Shown here: positions 22,923 to 34,339 of the stretch, piece by piece | How positions within the stretch are numbered: position 1 is the stretch's first letter | Layout of the letters: every line of letters begins with the position of its first letter | NCBI RefSeq assembly: GCF_037975245.1 | Contig: NC_092569.1 | Coordinates: forward strand, 36,188,168 to 36,252,167 | DNA from: Apostichopus japonicus | Lineage: Eukaryota; Echinodermata; Holothuroidea; Aspidochirotida; Stichopodidae | Length of the DNA: 64,000 bases | Direction: 5' to 3' | Notes under the pieces: generated by a model | Seen by the model: the letters and a program-made list of their open reading frames with translations, nothing else | Told to the model about the DNA's origin: nothing | The model's database searches: none | Made by a program: the position numbers and the translations under genes

Positions 22923-24474
22923 GAAAGTGTACCTGGATGTAGCTGGATGTGATGCAGTCTCTGGTTAATCTAAGAAGAGACATTGCCTCTGTAAACACAT
23001 GCCAGCCCTTTGCAAGAAGAATTTGAATTGATTAAATGGATGCTTACTTTGCGAAATGTTAACAGGTTGAATCTTTTTTGCTTCAAAATTGTATTTTTTG
23101 GACTAAATGATGACAGAGACAAAAAAAGTGTGCAAAGTACTTTGAATTTTGAACTTTGAACCGTTTTAGAGAGTTAATAAAAGTGTCTCCCACCATTGAC
23201 GTACTAAGCATAAGAATGCAGCTTTGTCAAGGGAGTAATTTCGAATTTTACTGTTTTTTTCATGGGTTCAAATATTCTAATGATGATAGTGAAGAGGAAG
23301 ATATAACACATGATTTGACAATTGATTTTGATATAGAATAATTGTACAGAAATAAAGACTACAGCACTGTGGGCTCAGGGATCTAACTTTGAAGGCAGAA
23401 CAAAATGGTACTTTGTATTCTTAAAGAAAGGGACAAGATGAGACCATCTGGATATCTTCTTTGAAAGCTTTACGGACCAATGTCAAATACTGTATGAAAG
23501 TTAGCATCCCTGCAATGTTTTTTGTAAAATATTTTTAAATATTTTTGATATCCAGAATAAATCTAAAATTTAATTTTGATCTTGTTTTGAATGATCATTT
23601 CAGAATGCAAGAATCGAGATAGAATGCATAGCGTCATTTGGCCATGCCGTTCGACCGATGAGCAAGCTGTGATTGGCTGTGTTGTCTATCCTGAAACTGA
23701 TGACAATTGCCATGACAACTTCATCACCTCATTATAATAGTAGAATTGCGAAATTTGCTGCTGTAATATTGAAGGAATCATACAGATTCAATATATGTAA
23801 ACACGAAGTGGATTTTTGACTTTATAGGCAACAGTTTATAATGCAAGAAAAAAAGTGGCTTCCATTTTTGTTTAATTTGATCCTTGGAAAGAAGATGGCG
23901 CATCCAGCCGAGATGCAGCGATCGATATGAAAATGAAATAATGACACTTTGCTTTATGATGTTTGATTACGATGCAGACAAAACAGCATAAAGTACTTTG
24001 TGAGGTCAATTATTTTGTAGTTTTTGAGAAGTGGTTTATTCAGTTGAAGATTATAAGTTACGCTGTTATAGGGCATGCTGTATGAATCCAAAACGATGAT
24101 GTGGAAAGTTTAGATTTTAAAATTACCACTTTACTATTTACATGTGGACTATACTGTTTAGAAAGTGTCTTGGAGGTAAAATCAGAGTTGTTAGAAAGTG
24201 TCACACGGATGGGTTAAGACACTAGTGGGTCCAGAGTACTCACTGACAGAAAGGGTGGGCAAATGATTTGTTTCCAGACTGTGCCCAGGGTGTTATATTT
24301 TTGCAAAATTTATAGCAAAGTTAAAATAATTATGTCCAAATTATTATTATGGTATTTGCCTGATCTTCCTCACCAAATTCGTGGGGTATATGCCGTACCT
24401 ACCTCGCCAAGTTGGTAAGTGGATAGCACGAAACCTGCATATGTCAAGTTTAATTCAACATATGTCGATCTCTT
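22923..24474. other. Gene-poor stretch
   Basis: AT-rich DNA. The 61-codon frame at 23156-23341 ends in an acidic stretch (DDSEEED) but has no recognisable homology or splice context. Nothing else could be supported. Confidence 0.4.
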
Positions 24475-24725
24475 CCACATATGTATGTATTGTATGTATT
24501 TTAGATCCTCCTGCAAGCAGGAACTCGGGAAGAAGCCTCATTGGCTTATCAAAGCCGCAAGCTGACCGAAATCAGTCTCTTAGATTCATATTTAACGTCC
24601 ATGATTATGAATTGTCAGCTGTCAACAACTCTGTAAGTGGACGACATGCATTAATCTTGGAGTGACTCGAGCTGGGGTCCATATGATTGGAAGGCAACGG
24701 CGTTAACCACTGAGCTAACACTCCT
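24475..24725 (-). mobile_element. tRNA-derived SINE
   Basis: On the minus strand the head (24725 to 24661) reads GGAGTGTTAGCTCAGTGGTT and continues AACGCCGTTGCC. It has an A box (TAGCTCAGTGG), a B box (AGCTCGAGTCACTCC) and acceptor-stem pairing GGAGT/ACTCC. A body with GGCTTCTTCCCGAGTTCCTG follows, then a tail rich in ATACA repeats. The long body and lack of a clean anticodon arm argue for a SINE rather than a tRNA gene. Target duplications were not found, so the left limit is approximate. Confidence 0.6.
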
Positions 24726-25316
24726 TAGTGTTGATTCCTTGTTGATATGTTGATTCCTTCCAATGGTGGGGGTGGAGGACGGGAGTGAAACTTGGTCATT
24801 GTTTCATTTTTCCACGTATCACTTGTAAGTTTGTGTAAGTATTTGTAAAATGAACGGTTCAAATGTCAACAAATTGTTGATGATAATGATGAGTCACCCA
24901 GATACATATACAAGTTTACATGCTTTGAATTATTTGCAAGGAGTAAATGAGTAATACTATATGCAGGTTCAGCAGGTGGTCGTTCACATAATAGTTTCAG
25001 GAGATAAGTAATACGTTATTTAAGTATACAAACCAATCAAGCGACGTTTATTCATGTTGAATGGGACTGAATGGTTCATACAAAGATCTCGGTTTCTTAG
25101 TGGTTTTAACAGTCTTTCATGGACGGTATACAGTTCAATGCGCGTGCATGTACAGTATTATTATATTATGTTATATATACCACTGCCAAGCTTACAAAGC
25201 ACTGATTGTGCTAACATTTAACAAACATTCCTTGTTGTGAGGGACATATCAAACATCAGCCACCACAGGACCACAAGTGCTGTGCAGTCTGCATGCAGCA
25301 ATTTTTAAAGTTATCT

Positions 25317-25345
25317 TTGGATTGGATTGGATTGGATTGGAATTT
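25317..25345. repeat. (GGATT)n simple repeat
   Basis: GGATT repeats about five times, followed by GGAATTTCATTCGAATTGAA. This kind of pentamer next to such a sequence is typical of the 3' end of CR1/L2-like LINEs, but no coding part is visible. Confidence 0.5.
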
Positions 25346-25449
25346 CATTCGAATTGAATTGTAGCTATTAAGAGAAGCATGAATTTCTAACATAATTCGT
25401 GCAACAAACTAATAGCCATTCTTTATAATCTATGTTATGTCAGTCATAG

Positions 25450-25865
25450 GACGTCTCCGCATACAAGTATCTCTTCCAAGCATCTATTTCCTGAAATCTG
25501 CTCACGTGGGTGAAGCCCTCGTCAAAAGAGGTCATGAGGTCACCTTCATTATCAGTAGCGTAAGTTCATACAAGGTTTCTGATTCAAGGTGGGGTCCTTT
25601 GTATAATTTTATCGTCTACGATAATCCCCATCCAGATAATGCGTTTAAGGACCACTCTCGTCAAAGCATCTTTCCAAGATGGTGTTACATCAGGAATGTT
25701 GCAATCGGCCGAACTTGTCTATAGTTCAATGGTACCAGACTGCCAGCAAGTTTTGTCCGATCTGGATATTTTAATAAACAAAGTCATCGCGAAGCAATCT
25801 GATATTCTGGTATATGATGGAATATGCTTATGCGTGCAGTGCTTATCTAACAATCCAATATTCGC
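25450..25865 (+). pseudogene. UDP-glycosyltransferase (UGT) exon, frameshifted
   Basis: After a TCATAG acceptor the frame reads RLRIQVSLPSIYFLKSAHVG and then EALVKRGHEVTFI. This is the N-terminal acceptor-binding region of family 1 UGTs, where an HxxxGEAL.xRGHEVT pattern is characteristic. The reading shifts to another frame at about 25640-25680 and continues with AELVYSSMVPDCQQVLSDLD and ILVYDGIC, matching the next UGT segment. From about 25866 the sequence becomes a 45-bp tandem repeat and homology ends. No glycosyltransferase signature motif is present. The exon would begin in phase 1 (GA|CGT), consistent with an upstream signal-peptide exon such as the one at 34249-34339. Frameshift plus truncation make it a pseudogene. 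Confidence 0.68.
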
Positions 25866-25867
25866 TG

Positions 25868-26004
25868 TACTACGAGGATCGACCCCGTCAGGCTACAATC
25901 CAAGTTTCGCTGTACTATAAGGATCGACCCCATTGGGCTACGATCCAGTCTTCGTCGTACTACGAGGATCGACCCCGTCAGGCTACAATCCAGTCTCCGC
26001 TGTA
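25868..26004. repeat. 45-bp minisatellite, left part
   Basis: The unit (TACTACGAGGATCGACCCCG start, TACAATCCAGTCTTCGCTG end) repeats three times with a 45-46 bp period. The array was then split by the CACTG-ended element; one and a half more units follow at 29674-29735. Confidence 0.8.
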
Positions 26005-29000
26005 CACTGTAAAAACACCTGGGTCATTTTGTGTGACCCATCTGCTGAGTCAGCCATACTTTACCCAGAAATGGGTCGTATTGGTTGAGTTATTACGCAA
26101 GATTGTTTGAAATTGTGAAATAGCTCGATGAAAGTTTGACTTTTTGCACTGGGTCACTCTCAAAGACTTTTCTCATTGGATAAGTTATGTCATGTGACCA
26201 CTATCAGCGTTTTTGCATGACGCCTTTCGTAGACGACAGCTGAACACCGTCACACAAATCTACAAACCATACGTAAATTCAGGACCAAGAAGGCAGTCTA
26301 AGTTGAATCAAAAACTTTGATGGGCTCTGAAAATGGACACGTTTGTTAGTTCCACCCTTGATGACTGGGGTTTGCCAATGTAAATACCAATATTCAAAGG
26401 TAAATATACGCCAAAGTATGCTGACTAGTTCAGGCCACAGGTGCTCGCAACGTTTATTAGTTAAATACTATATTATAGTATGCCATTGTAGATATGATGA
26501 TAGGCTAGGCCTAAGTAACATGTTATTAGTGCTGCGAGCGCCGTGGTTCAGACAAGGCCATAATTACCCTGATACAGTGATACTGATAGTGATACATAGA
26601 TAGCTGTAATGTTAGACCTAACGTTTGGTCTTTGATAAAGCATAGGCCTAACCTCACTACGTAAGTTTAACTAAATACAACGTTAGAGGCTAAGACTAGT
26701 ATAATGTTACTTGTTAATAGCTATCTTGCTGAACAGAGAGTTAACAGTGTGCTATTAAATGTAGTAAAACAGTAGCATAATCAGACTTTTTAGTGGGGGT
26801 GGGGTGGGGGAGAGCTGAAGGGTAGCAAGGAGTCTGTGCAATGGGAGGGGGACAAGATATGGGGAAGGGGTGTAAGGGGAGGGATAAAATTCTTGTATTT
26901 AAGGGGTGGACAAGATGTAAAATGGTTCATCATTTCTATCTTACTAATTTACTTGTATGTCAATTTGGGGCGGATGGGGGTGACCAATTGGGGGCTTTTC
27001 CCCTACTGGTTATGCCACTGCAGTAAAATATGATATACTCCAACAAACAGTCTTTGCCAAGACTATAGTCGGTGTAATTGAACAATTGAAGTTAACTATA
27101 TATGTCCTATTTTTATCTGTGGACTATATGTAGCATGGTACACAAAAGCCCATTGGAAACATCCTGCTACAGACTATCTTGAGGAAAGATTGCCCGAAAA
27201 CGATCCCATGCCTTTAAGAAACAAGAAGCAACACCGAAAGAAGTAAAGAAGCCTACACCTGTAAAGTGCAACATAAAAACAGATCCAAAAGGTACTAATA
27301 CCATTATCTTGAACAGTCTACATACAATATACTCAGTAAGGGATAAGGGTCAATTTTTTTTAACTGTGTAGGCTAAGTAACTGATATTCCTACATCCTCA
27401 GTCATTCCTACTGGTATGCAATTAAATCGCATAAAATGTCATGATGATTTTTCACTTATAACAGTCAGGTGCCAAGTTAAGTTGCTTGAACCTTAAACTT
27501 AGTATGTAGGTAGCCCTTTGTGAGTAGATGATCCCTCTATTTTTTCATGGAGGTCCAAGGTCATTTGAGGTCAACAGAATCTTAAATCTGCTATGGTAAT
27601 GATTCAAGTGAAAAGATTTGCTAATTATTTAAATTAGTGACAACAGAATTAAGTGTGCATTGAAAGCAGCAATTTATTTTCTTTCTTCCAAAGGTTGGGA
27701 CCAATCTTTCTCAATTCATGGAAGATGAGCTTAAGCAAGATAGAACTCGAAAGCAGCCATTCGTCCTTGCATTTGGTGATAGAAGGTATTCGACTCAGTC
27801 ATTTGTGATCATCGAAGGGGTTGCTCTGCCAGCAACAGATTTGATTGCAGCTTTTGAAATTTGTTTCAAATCATTGTACTTGTTTGACATATCCTACCCC
27901 TGCCAGTATCAAACAACCTGGGAATTTATACACAAATTCCTCTTTAAGCTTAGTGAAGGGAAGGGAAAGGTTTCGACATCCCCTTCAGTAAGAAGCCTAC
28001 GTGCTTTTTTAAGTAGTCAGTAAGAGAAAGAAAGGTATGTAAACAACTTTGTCAAAAGTAGTGTTTAATATGATTTATTTGTTTTTTTTTTTATACATTG
28101 TAACCTTTTATCGTATAATTTTCTCAAAACACATATAAGGGATATGAACATATCTCCTGTAAACCTTGGGCAGTGCAACATTAGGTTAACACTTAGTTCA
28201 TGGTCATTAACATGATGGGATGATTACATGAGGTTTTTAATTTACATAATGTGACAAAGTTGTTTTCTATTTATGTCTGCATGTTATATTACCTTGAACA
28301 AGGTTTCATTTGGTATTTGTTATTGTTAAGTTTAGAGGGACTAAAGAAGCAGAACTGCCTCACAAACAGTGGTGCAAAACTAGTGTTCCAACCATACATC
28401 ATACATGCACAACTAGCCAAAAGCATGACTGATGTACATTTTTTGCCTGAGCAACTGAAAATTTTATACATATTGTAACATATTGGTGGTGCAAAAATAT
28501 TTATTCACAGTGTTTCCATTTATTGATGACTTTTGAGTGATTATAACTCTTGTACTGTATGTTATAAACAGCTTTTCCTCATTCAAATCTAATGCTGTTT
28601 TGGTACAAGAACTACTGAGGAAATTATCACCTTTGGGATATGCTTGCAAGATTTTATTAATTGGCAGCTGGCCATAGGGTTTGTCTTGCCCCACCAACCC
28701 ACTGCAAAATATGTTTGATATTGTCTTTGACTTTTGACATTGACAAAGCCCCCACCAAACATTGAGCTTTCCAAAATATTTGATTTCTTACAGCCACCAT
28801 TGATGTACTACATGTCTTCTTTGTATACCTAACATTTTATCCAATTGATAACTATGGAATGTTGTTTATTTATATTCTTTAAAAACAATTAGAAATGCTA
28901 GCTAATAATCAAATTACTACAGTGACTAAGGATACAAGTAGAGAGTGAGTGCATGCTCCAGTCTTGATTAACTTAATATTACAAACACTGCAGCAAACCT

Positions 29001-29673
29001 AGCTGTGAGATCAACAATTAAAGTCTTTCAAGTAGTACAGAACGTATTCCTCAGTGAACTAAAATTTGTGCACATGAATAAATGATCAGTTGTTTTAGTT
29101 AAGTATGTCAGGATTTTAATGAACATTGCTTAGTTTCCAATGATTCTCAGTTGGTACATTAGGCTTAGCCTATGTTCTTGTGTTCATTGTTTGTTTAGTT
29201 TTATGGGTATCACATTACTCTGATTTTCAGTGTTACTATGATGTTCTAGTTGGAATAAAACAAAATGAATATCGATAATTATATGTGAAATAGAAGAAGT
29301 TGCATGCTTTAGTGTAACACCACTTTGTGATTTGAATAAATTAATTTATCTTTAGGAATCGAAGTCTTATGTCATTTCTTTTATAGCCTTCCTGCAACTG
29401 CAAATGTAAATTCAGCTTTGACCCATTTACGTGGTCAATTTTTTTGACCCAATCTGCTGGGCTGGTGGAGATTGCACTAACCACTGGGTCAAAAGCTGGG
29501 TCAAAGTAGCATATGGGTCAAAGTAGCGTATGGGTCAAAATAACCCAGTTTTAGGTCAGATGTCAAATGACACAGATCCTTGGTCAAATTGACCCAAACC
29601 TGGGCTGGTGGAGATTCCACTAAGTTGCTGGGTCAAATTTGGGTCAAAAAATGACCCAAGTGTTTTTACAGTG
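26005..29673. mobile_element. 3.7-kb DNA transposon with CACTG ends and TGGGTCA subterminal repeats
   Basis: Both ends start CACTGTAAAAACAC followed by (C/T)TGGGTCATTTT; 25 of 26 terminal bases match as inverted repeats. The insertion lies between TA (26003-26004) and TA (29674-29675) and interrupts a 45-bp minisatellite, so the ends are well defined. TGGGTCA/TGACCCA recurs near both ends, about ten times in 29420-29660, like transposase-binding subterminal repeats. The interior carries an ORF remnant (27694-28023). CACTG ends suggest CACTA/Chapaev-like elements, while the TA target suggests Tc1/mariner-like ones. I cannot decide between them. Confidence 0.75.
27694..28023 (+). CDS. C-terminal exon of an unidentified transposon-borne protein
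   Basis: After a TTCTTTCTTCCAAAG acceptor the frame runs VGTNLSQFMEDELKQ to a stop at 28021, about 109 codons. Segments such as KQPFVLAFGD, FVIIEGVALPATDLIAAFEI and LYLFDISYPC resemble the C-terminal part of the SAMD3-like, repeat-associated proteins common in fish and marine invertebrate genomes. I recognise the resemblance only loosely. It lies in the middle of the CACTG-ended element and is probably carried by it. A possible upstream exon ends near 27289 (KTDPKG before GTACTA), but the phase does not clearly fit. It may be non-functional. Confidence 0.4.
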   Translation, partial: VGTNLSQFMEDELKQDRTRKQPFVLAFGDRRYSTQSFVIIEGVALPATDLIAAFEICFKSLYLFDISYPCQYQTTWEFIHKFLFKLSEGKGKVSTSPSVRSLRAFLSSQ

Positions 29674-29735
29674 TACTATGAGGATCGGCCCGGTCGGGCT
29701 AAAATCCAGTCTTCTTCGTACTTTGAGGATCGACG
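29674..29735. repeat. 45-bp minisatellite, right part
   Basis: Units beginning TACTATGAGGATCG and TACTTTGAGGATCG continue the array interrupted at 26004. This confirms that the 26005-29673 element inserted into it. Confidence 0.75.
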
Positions 29736-29884
29736 GCAAATTTGGCATATTCCCAATGATGATGGTTTTATTGTGTTTTAACTAGTGTCATACGTTGCTA
29801 CTCTATCTAATTGGATGATAGTAGAGTTAATCAAGGGATACTCGTCAGTTCCATGTACAAAATAAGTTTGATAATCAAACATCA

Positions 29885-30640
29885 TTAACCCGTTTGTGAC
29901 GCCCAGCTTGTTTACTAGATATCTCACGAAGAGAAGCATGGGTAAACCTCATATTTGGTGTGTAGAAGTACCACATTGAAGAAAAGAAGCCTATTGTTTT
30001 TGGTAGAGGTCAAAGTTCATTTTTGGTCACCAGTGGTCAAATTGTGAAAACCTTGCTAACTCGATATTGCAAGAAGAGAAGCGTGGTGAAAACCTCATAT
30101 TTGGTTTGTAGAAGTAACACATTGAGTACAAGAAGCCGTTTGCTTTTGGTGGAGGTCAAAAGTTATTTTGGGGTTATCAGCCGTCAAATTGTGAGAACCG
30201 TGTAAACATGATATTGCAAGAAGGGAACCTTGGACAGATCTCCTATTTGGTTTGTATATGTACCATACCAAATTTATGGTGCCTATTATTGCTTTTGGTG
30301 GAGATCATAGGTCATTTGAAGTCAACAAACGCCAAACATTTACTTCACTCCCCTCTTACCTATCTCTCTACACTAACACACCTTCCTACACATAATATCG
30401 CAAGGGTAGCTTGGACAGATCGCATATTTGGTATGTAATTGTACCACATTGAGTAAAGGAAGCCTTATGTTGTGGGCGGAGGTAAATGGTCGTTTGAGTT
30501 CACCATGGGTCAAATTGTGAAACCATGATTTACACAATTTTTCAACAATGACAGATGTCATATTTAGTATGTTGATGTATCTATCACATTTAGCACAAGA
30601 AGCCTGTTGTTGAGGTCAATGATCATTTTAGGACAGCCTG
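29885..30640. repeat. ~150-bp degenerate minisatellite with AGGTCA motifs
   Basis: About five diverged units share GTCAAATTGTGAAAACC, GATATTGCAAGAAG, CATATTTGGT..GTAGAAG and GGTGGAGGTCAAA. The unit contains AGGTCA-type half sites, once as AGGTCAAAGTTCA (30007-30019), a direct repeat spaced by one base like a DR1 nuclear-receptor site. Similar sequence (AGGTCCAAGGTCA) occurs at about 27550. Reading frames across it are accidental. Confidence 0.65.
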
Positions 30641-33600
30641 TGCCATTGTGAATGTATTGTCTGTCACATCACACTGCTTTCACTGTATTACTAAGATCAA
30701 GTATGTGGTACACTCTTACTATACATTACGTCAGATACATGAAGAAAACTGCTCATGTTACATCATCGATACCACAATGCATTATTTACATTCTGGGGAT
30801 AACAACTAGTCATTTTCAATGGTTTCAAGCACTCGAGGCTTATAATAAAAGATTTTCTAGTCCGCAGACAAAAACGTTCATCATATTTTCAACCACCACT
30901 CACTCATAAAACAGTACTGTTCGGTTTTAACCTTCTTAAACATTTCACTCAAATTCACAGCAATTAAATGAAAAGCCTAATCTCGTATAGGCCAACTTGG
31001 ATATACGAGGAAGATTATAAACTGTGATTTCAACTGTTAATTGGGCTTAAATATGAACCGAAGTTGTTGGAAATATTTGCGGCACACAACGTTCATTCAT
31101 AATTTGATTCTATCATGCTGGAAAGAAAAAGTTCTTTATTCCAGTATAAATTATATAAAATGTATACCTAAGGACCAATTATATATATGACAACCAAATA
31201 AATAATTAATTAAAATGATTAGAACAGAGACAGATTAAAAAAGATGTAGTGTGAACAGTCCAATTTTCCTCAATGAAACTACACTAGTCACTGATATAAG
31301 CGGTTCGGTAAAACAGTGTTGAAAGCACTTGAATTTATATTCAGTTATATATGATTATAAATAAATTACCGATGGATTCGAAGTTCACAATATGCTGCCA
31401 ATGACTGTGATGTATTCGATTTCAAATGCAACACAATTTTGAAGTATTTATTTTGTATCTTACAACAACAAATACCCTGAAACAAATTTATCATTGTACG
31501 TCTGACATCACATCTGCTTGCTTCAAGTCCACTTTTGGTCTCCAGTATCAATCTGATGTTAGCTGAAAACGTTGCATAGGAAATGAATTCAAACTTCAAC
31601 TGGAAGCTTAGCTCGTATTCATCTTTCATCAGCCGAAAATATACTTTCTCCCTGGAATAGCCTTTCAATAAGTTTGGTTAGCTTTTCGCCAACTGGTATC
31701 AGGGAAAATAAAATCCTTTGTCATAACAACCTCAGAAAGTCAATAAAAACTATGATTATGGTCTGTTTTTTTTGTTTTTTATCAATATGGAATTTTATGA
31801 CAGTAATTGTGACGATCAATATTGGCCCCATTTCCTAGAAATTATTTAAGAACTTCCATTTTATATTACAGTTTTCTATAAAAGACGTGCGACTGTTTAC
31901 TCAACACCCAATCAGAATATTTATATGAATACATAATTGTCATTGCCACCGGCCGCTTTCTAACTGTTTACATACGTATATGCTTTCAAGTAATCCTGAA
32001 AAGTACGTTGGTTCTGAAAGGACAGTTGTGTAGACTTCCGTGTAACGTATATAGGCAGGTAACAACTCCCATGGTATGGGTTACGCGATATCTTGACCAT
32101 TTGATAATTTTAGTCAAAATGTCATGTTAGTGTAATTGTAATCAAAATCTTTTTTTGTAAAGTTTAGTTCATCTAACGCATCATCTCATAAATGTTAAAT
32201 GACTTAGTACATGTAAAAGGGGTAACGTGTAAGAAGCAACTCGAGGAAATGGAAATTTTCGTCAAGATGTCACTGGGCAAATATCGCATACGCTGGTTTG
32301 GGTGATGTAACGATTTGTCAGAAAAAAATGTAACCAAAATTGAAGGGCGTACTGGTGAAACCCCCCTCACCTTTTGAGAATGTGTTACTATATTAAAAGG
32401 TGCTAAACTTAGATGCATACTGGTGCTACTATTGGAAGGAAACTTATGTATACAAGAATTTTCACTTTTCAGGTTAGTCTGTATAATATTTTAACCAGTT
32501 GGCGTCAAAAGTGTGTGTGAAGAGGGGGGGGGGGTGGGGTTGACTATGCGGACATGTCACCCCCTATGCACACGACTCCACAACATCAATGTCAGATTAG
32601 TCGGGCAAGTTTAGAATGTGATAGTCTTACTACCCGAGGCTGAGTTTTTATACGGAACTACTGACTCTCATCAAACAAGATTATTGTATATATTTTTGGC
32701 AGTGCCCGAAACAATATCAGAATATTGCCAGAATTTTCACAGGAATATCTTTTTGAGGGGGGCTTCCCCTCGCCTCCTACGCCTATGCCAATAACTTCTC
32801 TTTCAGAAATGTGTTTAGGAAGGGGGCTAAGATGCAAAGTAGTCCTATCATTTCTACAATTTAAACAAACATTTGCCAGTGTACATGACTCATTGTGCGT
32901 GTGCAAATGTTTAGCTCTCCTTTTCTTACCTTCATCTTAATAACTCCGTCAATGTCGTCAAATTTATCATTTTCGATGCTATGTGAATATTCAAATTGAT
33001 ATTGAACCAATCATCTTGTCGATTGAATCGTATTGTCAGTTACAGTAGTTAACCCTTTTATAGTGTAGTCAATTGGTCCGTTTGTCTAATCCACACAGCC
33101 TCATATCCATCTCAAGGTAATAATTTATAATAACTTCGTGACGATGACGTTAAAAAAAGATTTAGCTGTCGCATTGGAAAACGAAAATGTTCGCTTCAAG
33201 GGTGATTGAGCCGTGCTCATGTTTTTGGAGGTTATCATACCTACTGGCTAAACAAGAGTACAGTACTGAACCCTTTTTATGCCCCTACCTAAATCAGTCG
33301 GAAGAATTTTGGTTCATCTTATGTGAAGTTTTTCATCTACCCCTCCCCCCTCTCCCCAGTACAAAACAGTTGTTGCGCCCCTATTATTAGCTGTAGAAGA
33401 ATAAAGGGCTGATCTGGGTCTGACAAATATCACGTGAAAATTCAAGTTCTCCTGATACACTAATATTGTTGTGATATATAAATGGCATTACTGCCATACG
33501 ATGCTCATTGGTCACCAGAAGTCTTTCATATATAGGCTACCATAAAGGATCTTCACAACATCTCTGAAACCCTTTACGAACTATATAGGCGGATACACAT

Positions 33601-34248
33601 GTGTTTTGCTAAAAACGTCATTTATAGTATTCGGTCAATTTTCAAGAGAATCGTGGTGTCCGCGGCGTAGGAAGAAAGTTCAATCGAGAGATGGTAGGGA
33701 GAGGGGTTGGGTGGGGGGGGGGGGGTTAGAAATCTAGAGGGACAGCAACAACCCATCATTTTTCACAAGACGTGTTTTATAAAGAAGAGAATTAACGCTT
33801 CAAATATAACGAGCTGTGTTGAATCTATCTGCGCCTTAAACAGCCAATTGAGACTAAGCAATTTTCATTGCATATTCAAATTGTCTGGGATATCGTCTGT
33901 AAAACAATCGACCACTCAGCAGCTTCCAGACTTACACCGTGATCGACTAATTGATATGATGTGAATACGGAATTGTGTACAACCAGCTCCATATTCACAA
34001 TGTTGAACTTGAATATGCATGAATCATTACATACGTCATCCACCATCATGACCAAATAAAAGTCACTATATGGGTGACTTTATTGGACGCTTTATGAAGA
34101 TGGTAATAACTACTGGCAAACGGTCAGAAATTCTTCATTAGTATCACAGAACGACAAGACATACATGATACGTACCTACTTACCACAGGAAAAGACGCAT
34201 TTGTAAACTTAGATGGTTTTTCCCTTTCCGCCTCTGGATTTGTTCAAA
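30641..34248. other. Gene-poor stretch with isolated transposon ends
   Basis: CCTCCTACGCCTATG near 32774-32788 is the reverse complement of the terminus of the element at 36911-38255, and GCGGCGTAGGAAG near 33661 resembles a related left end. G-runs occur at 32525 and 33710. The 100-codon minus-strand frame at 31366-31668 shows no known motif. No gene is supported. Confidence 0.4.
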
Positions 34249-34339
34249 ATGAAGAAAGGAGGATTAAAGCAGTGTCGATCACCTTTTCTTATTCATCTTC
34301 TGATTGCTGTCATTCTGCTTCTTGGAGGAAGGTCTAAGG
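34249..34339 (+). CDS. Candidate first coding exon encoding a signal peptide (UGT-like gene?)
   Basis: ATG at 34249 opens 30 codons plus one base: MKKGGLKQCRSPFLIHLL, then hydrophobic IAVILLLGG and RSK, followed by a GTAGGC donor. The hydrophobic core and length fit a secretory signal peptide. The exon ends in phase 1 with G, exactly what the UGT exon at 25450 needs (G|GA CGT). UGTs are ER proteins with such leaders. It lies downstream of that exon on the same strand, so it would belong to a second UGT copy whose later exons are not in the island. This is inference from phase and composition only. Confidence 0.35.

Noticed and set aside
24381-24665. 94-codon open frame
   Set aside because: It overlaps the body of a tRNA-derived SINE on the opposite strand and has no coding homology.
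24661-24725. A tRNA gene on the minus strand
   Set aside because: A and B boxes and some acceptor pairing exist, but the anticodon arm is poor and a SINE body and A/T-rich tail follow.
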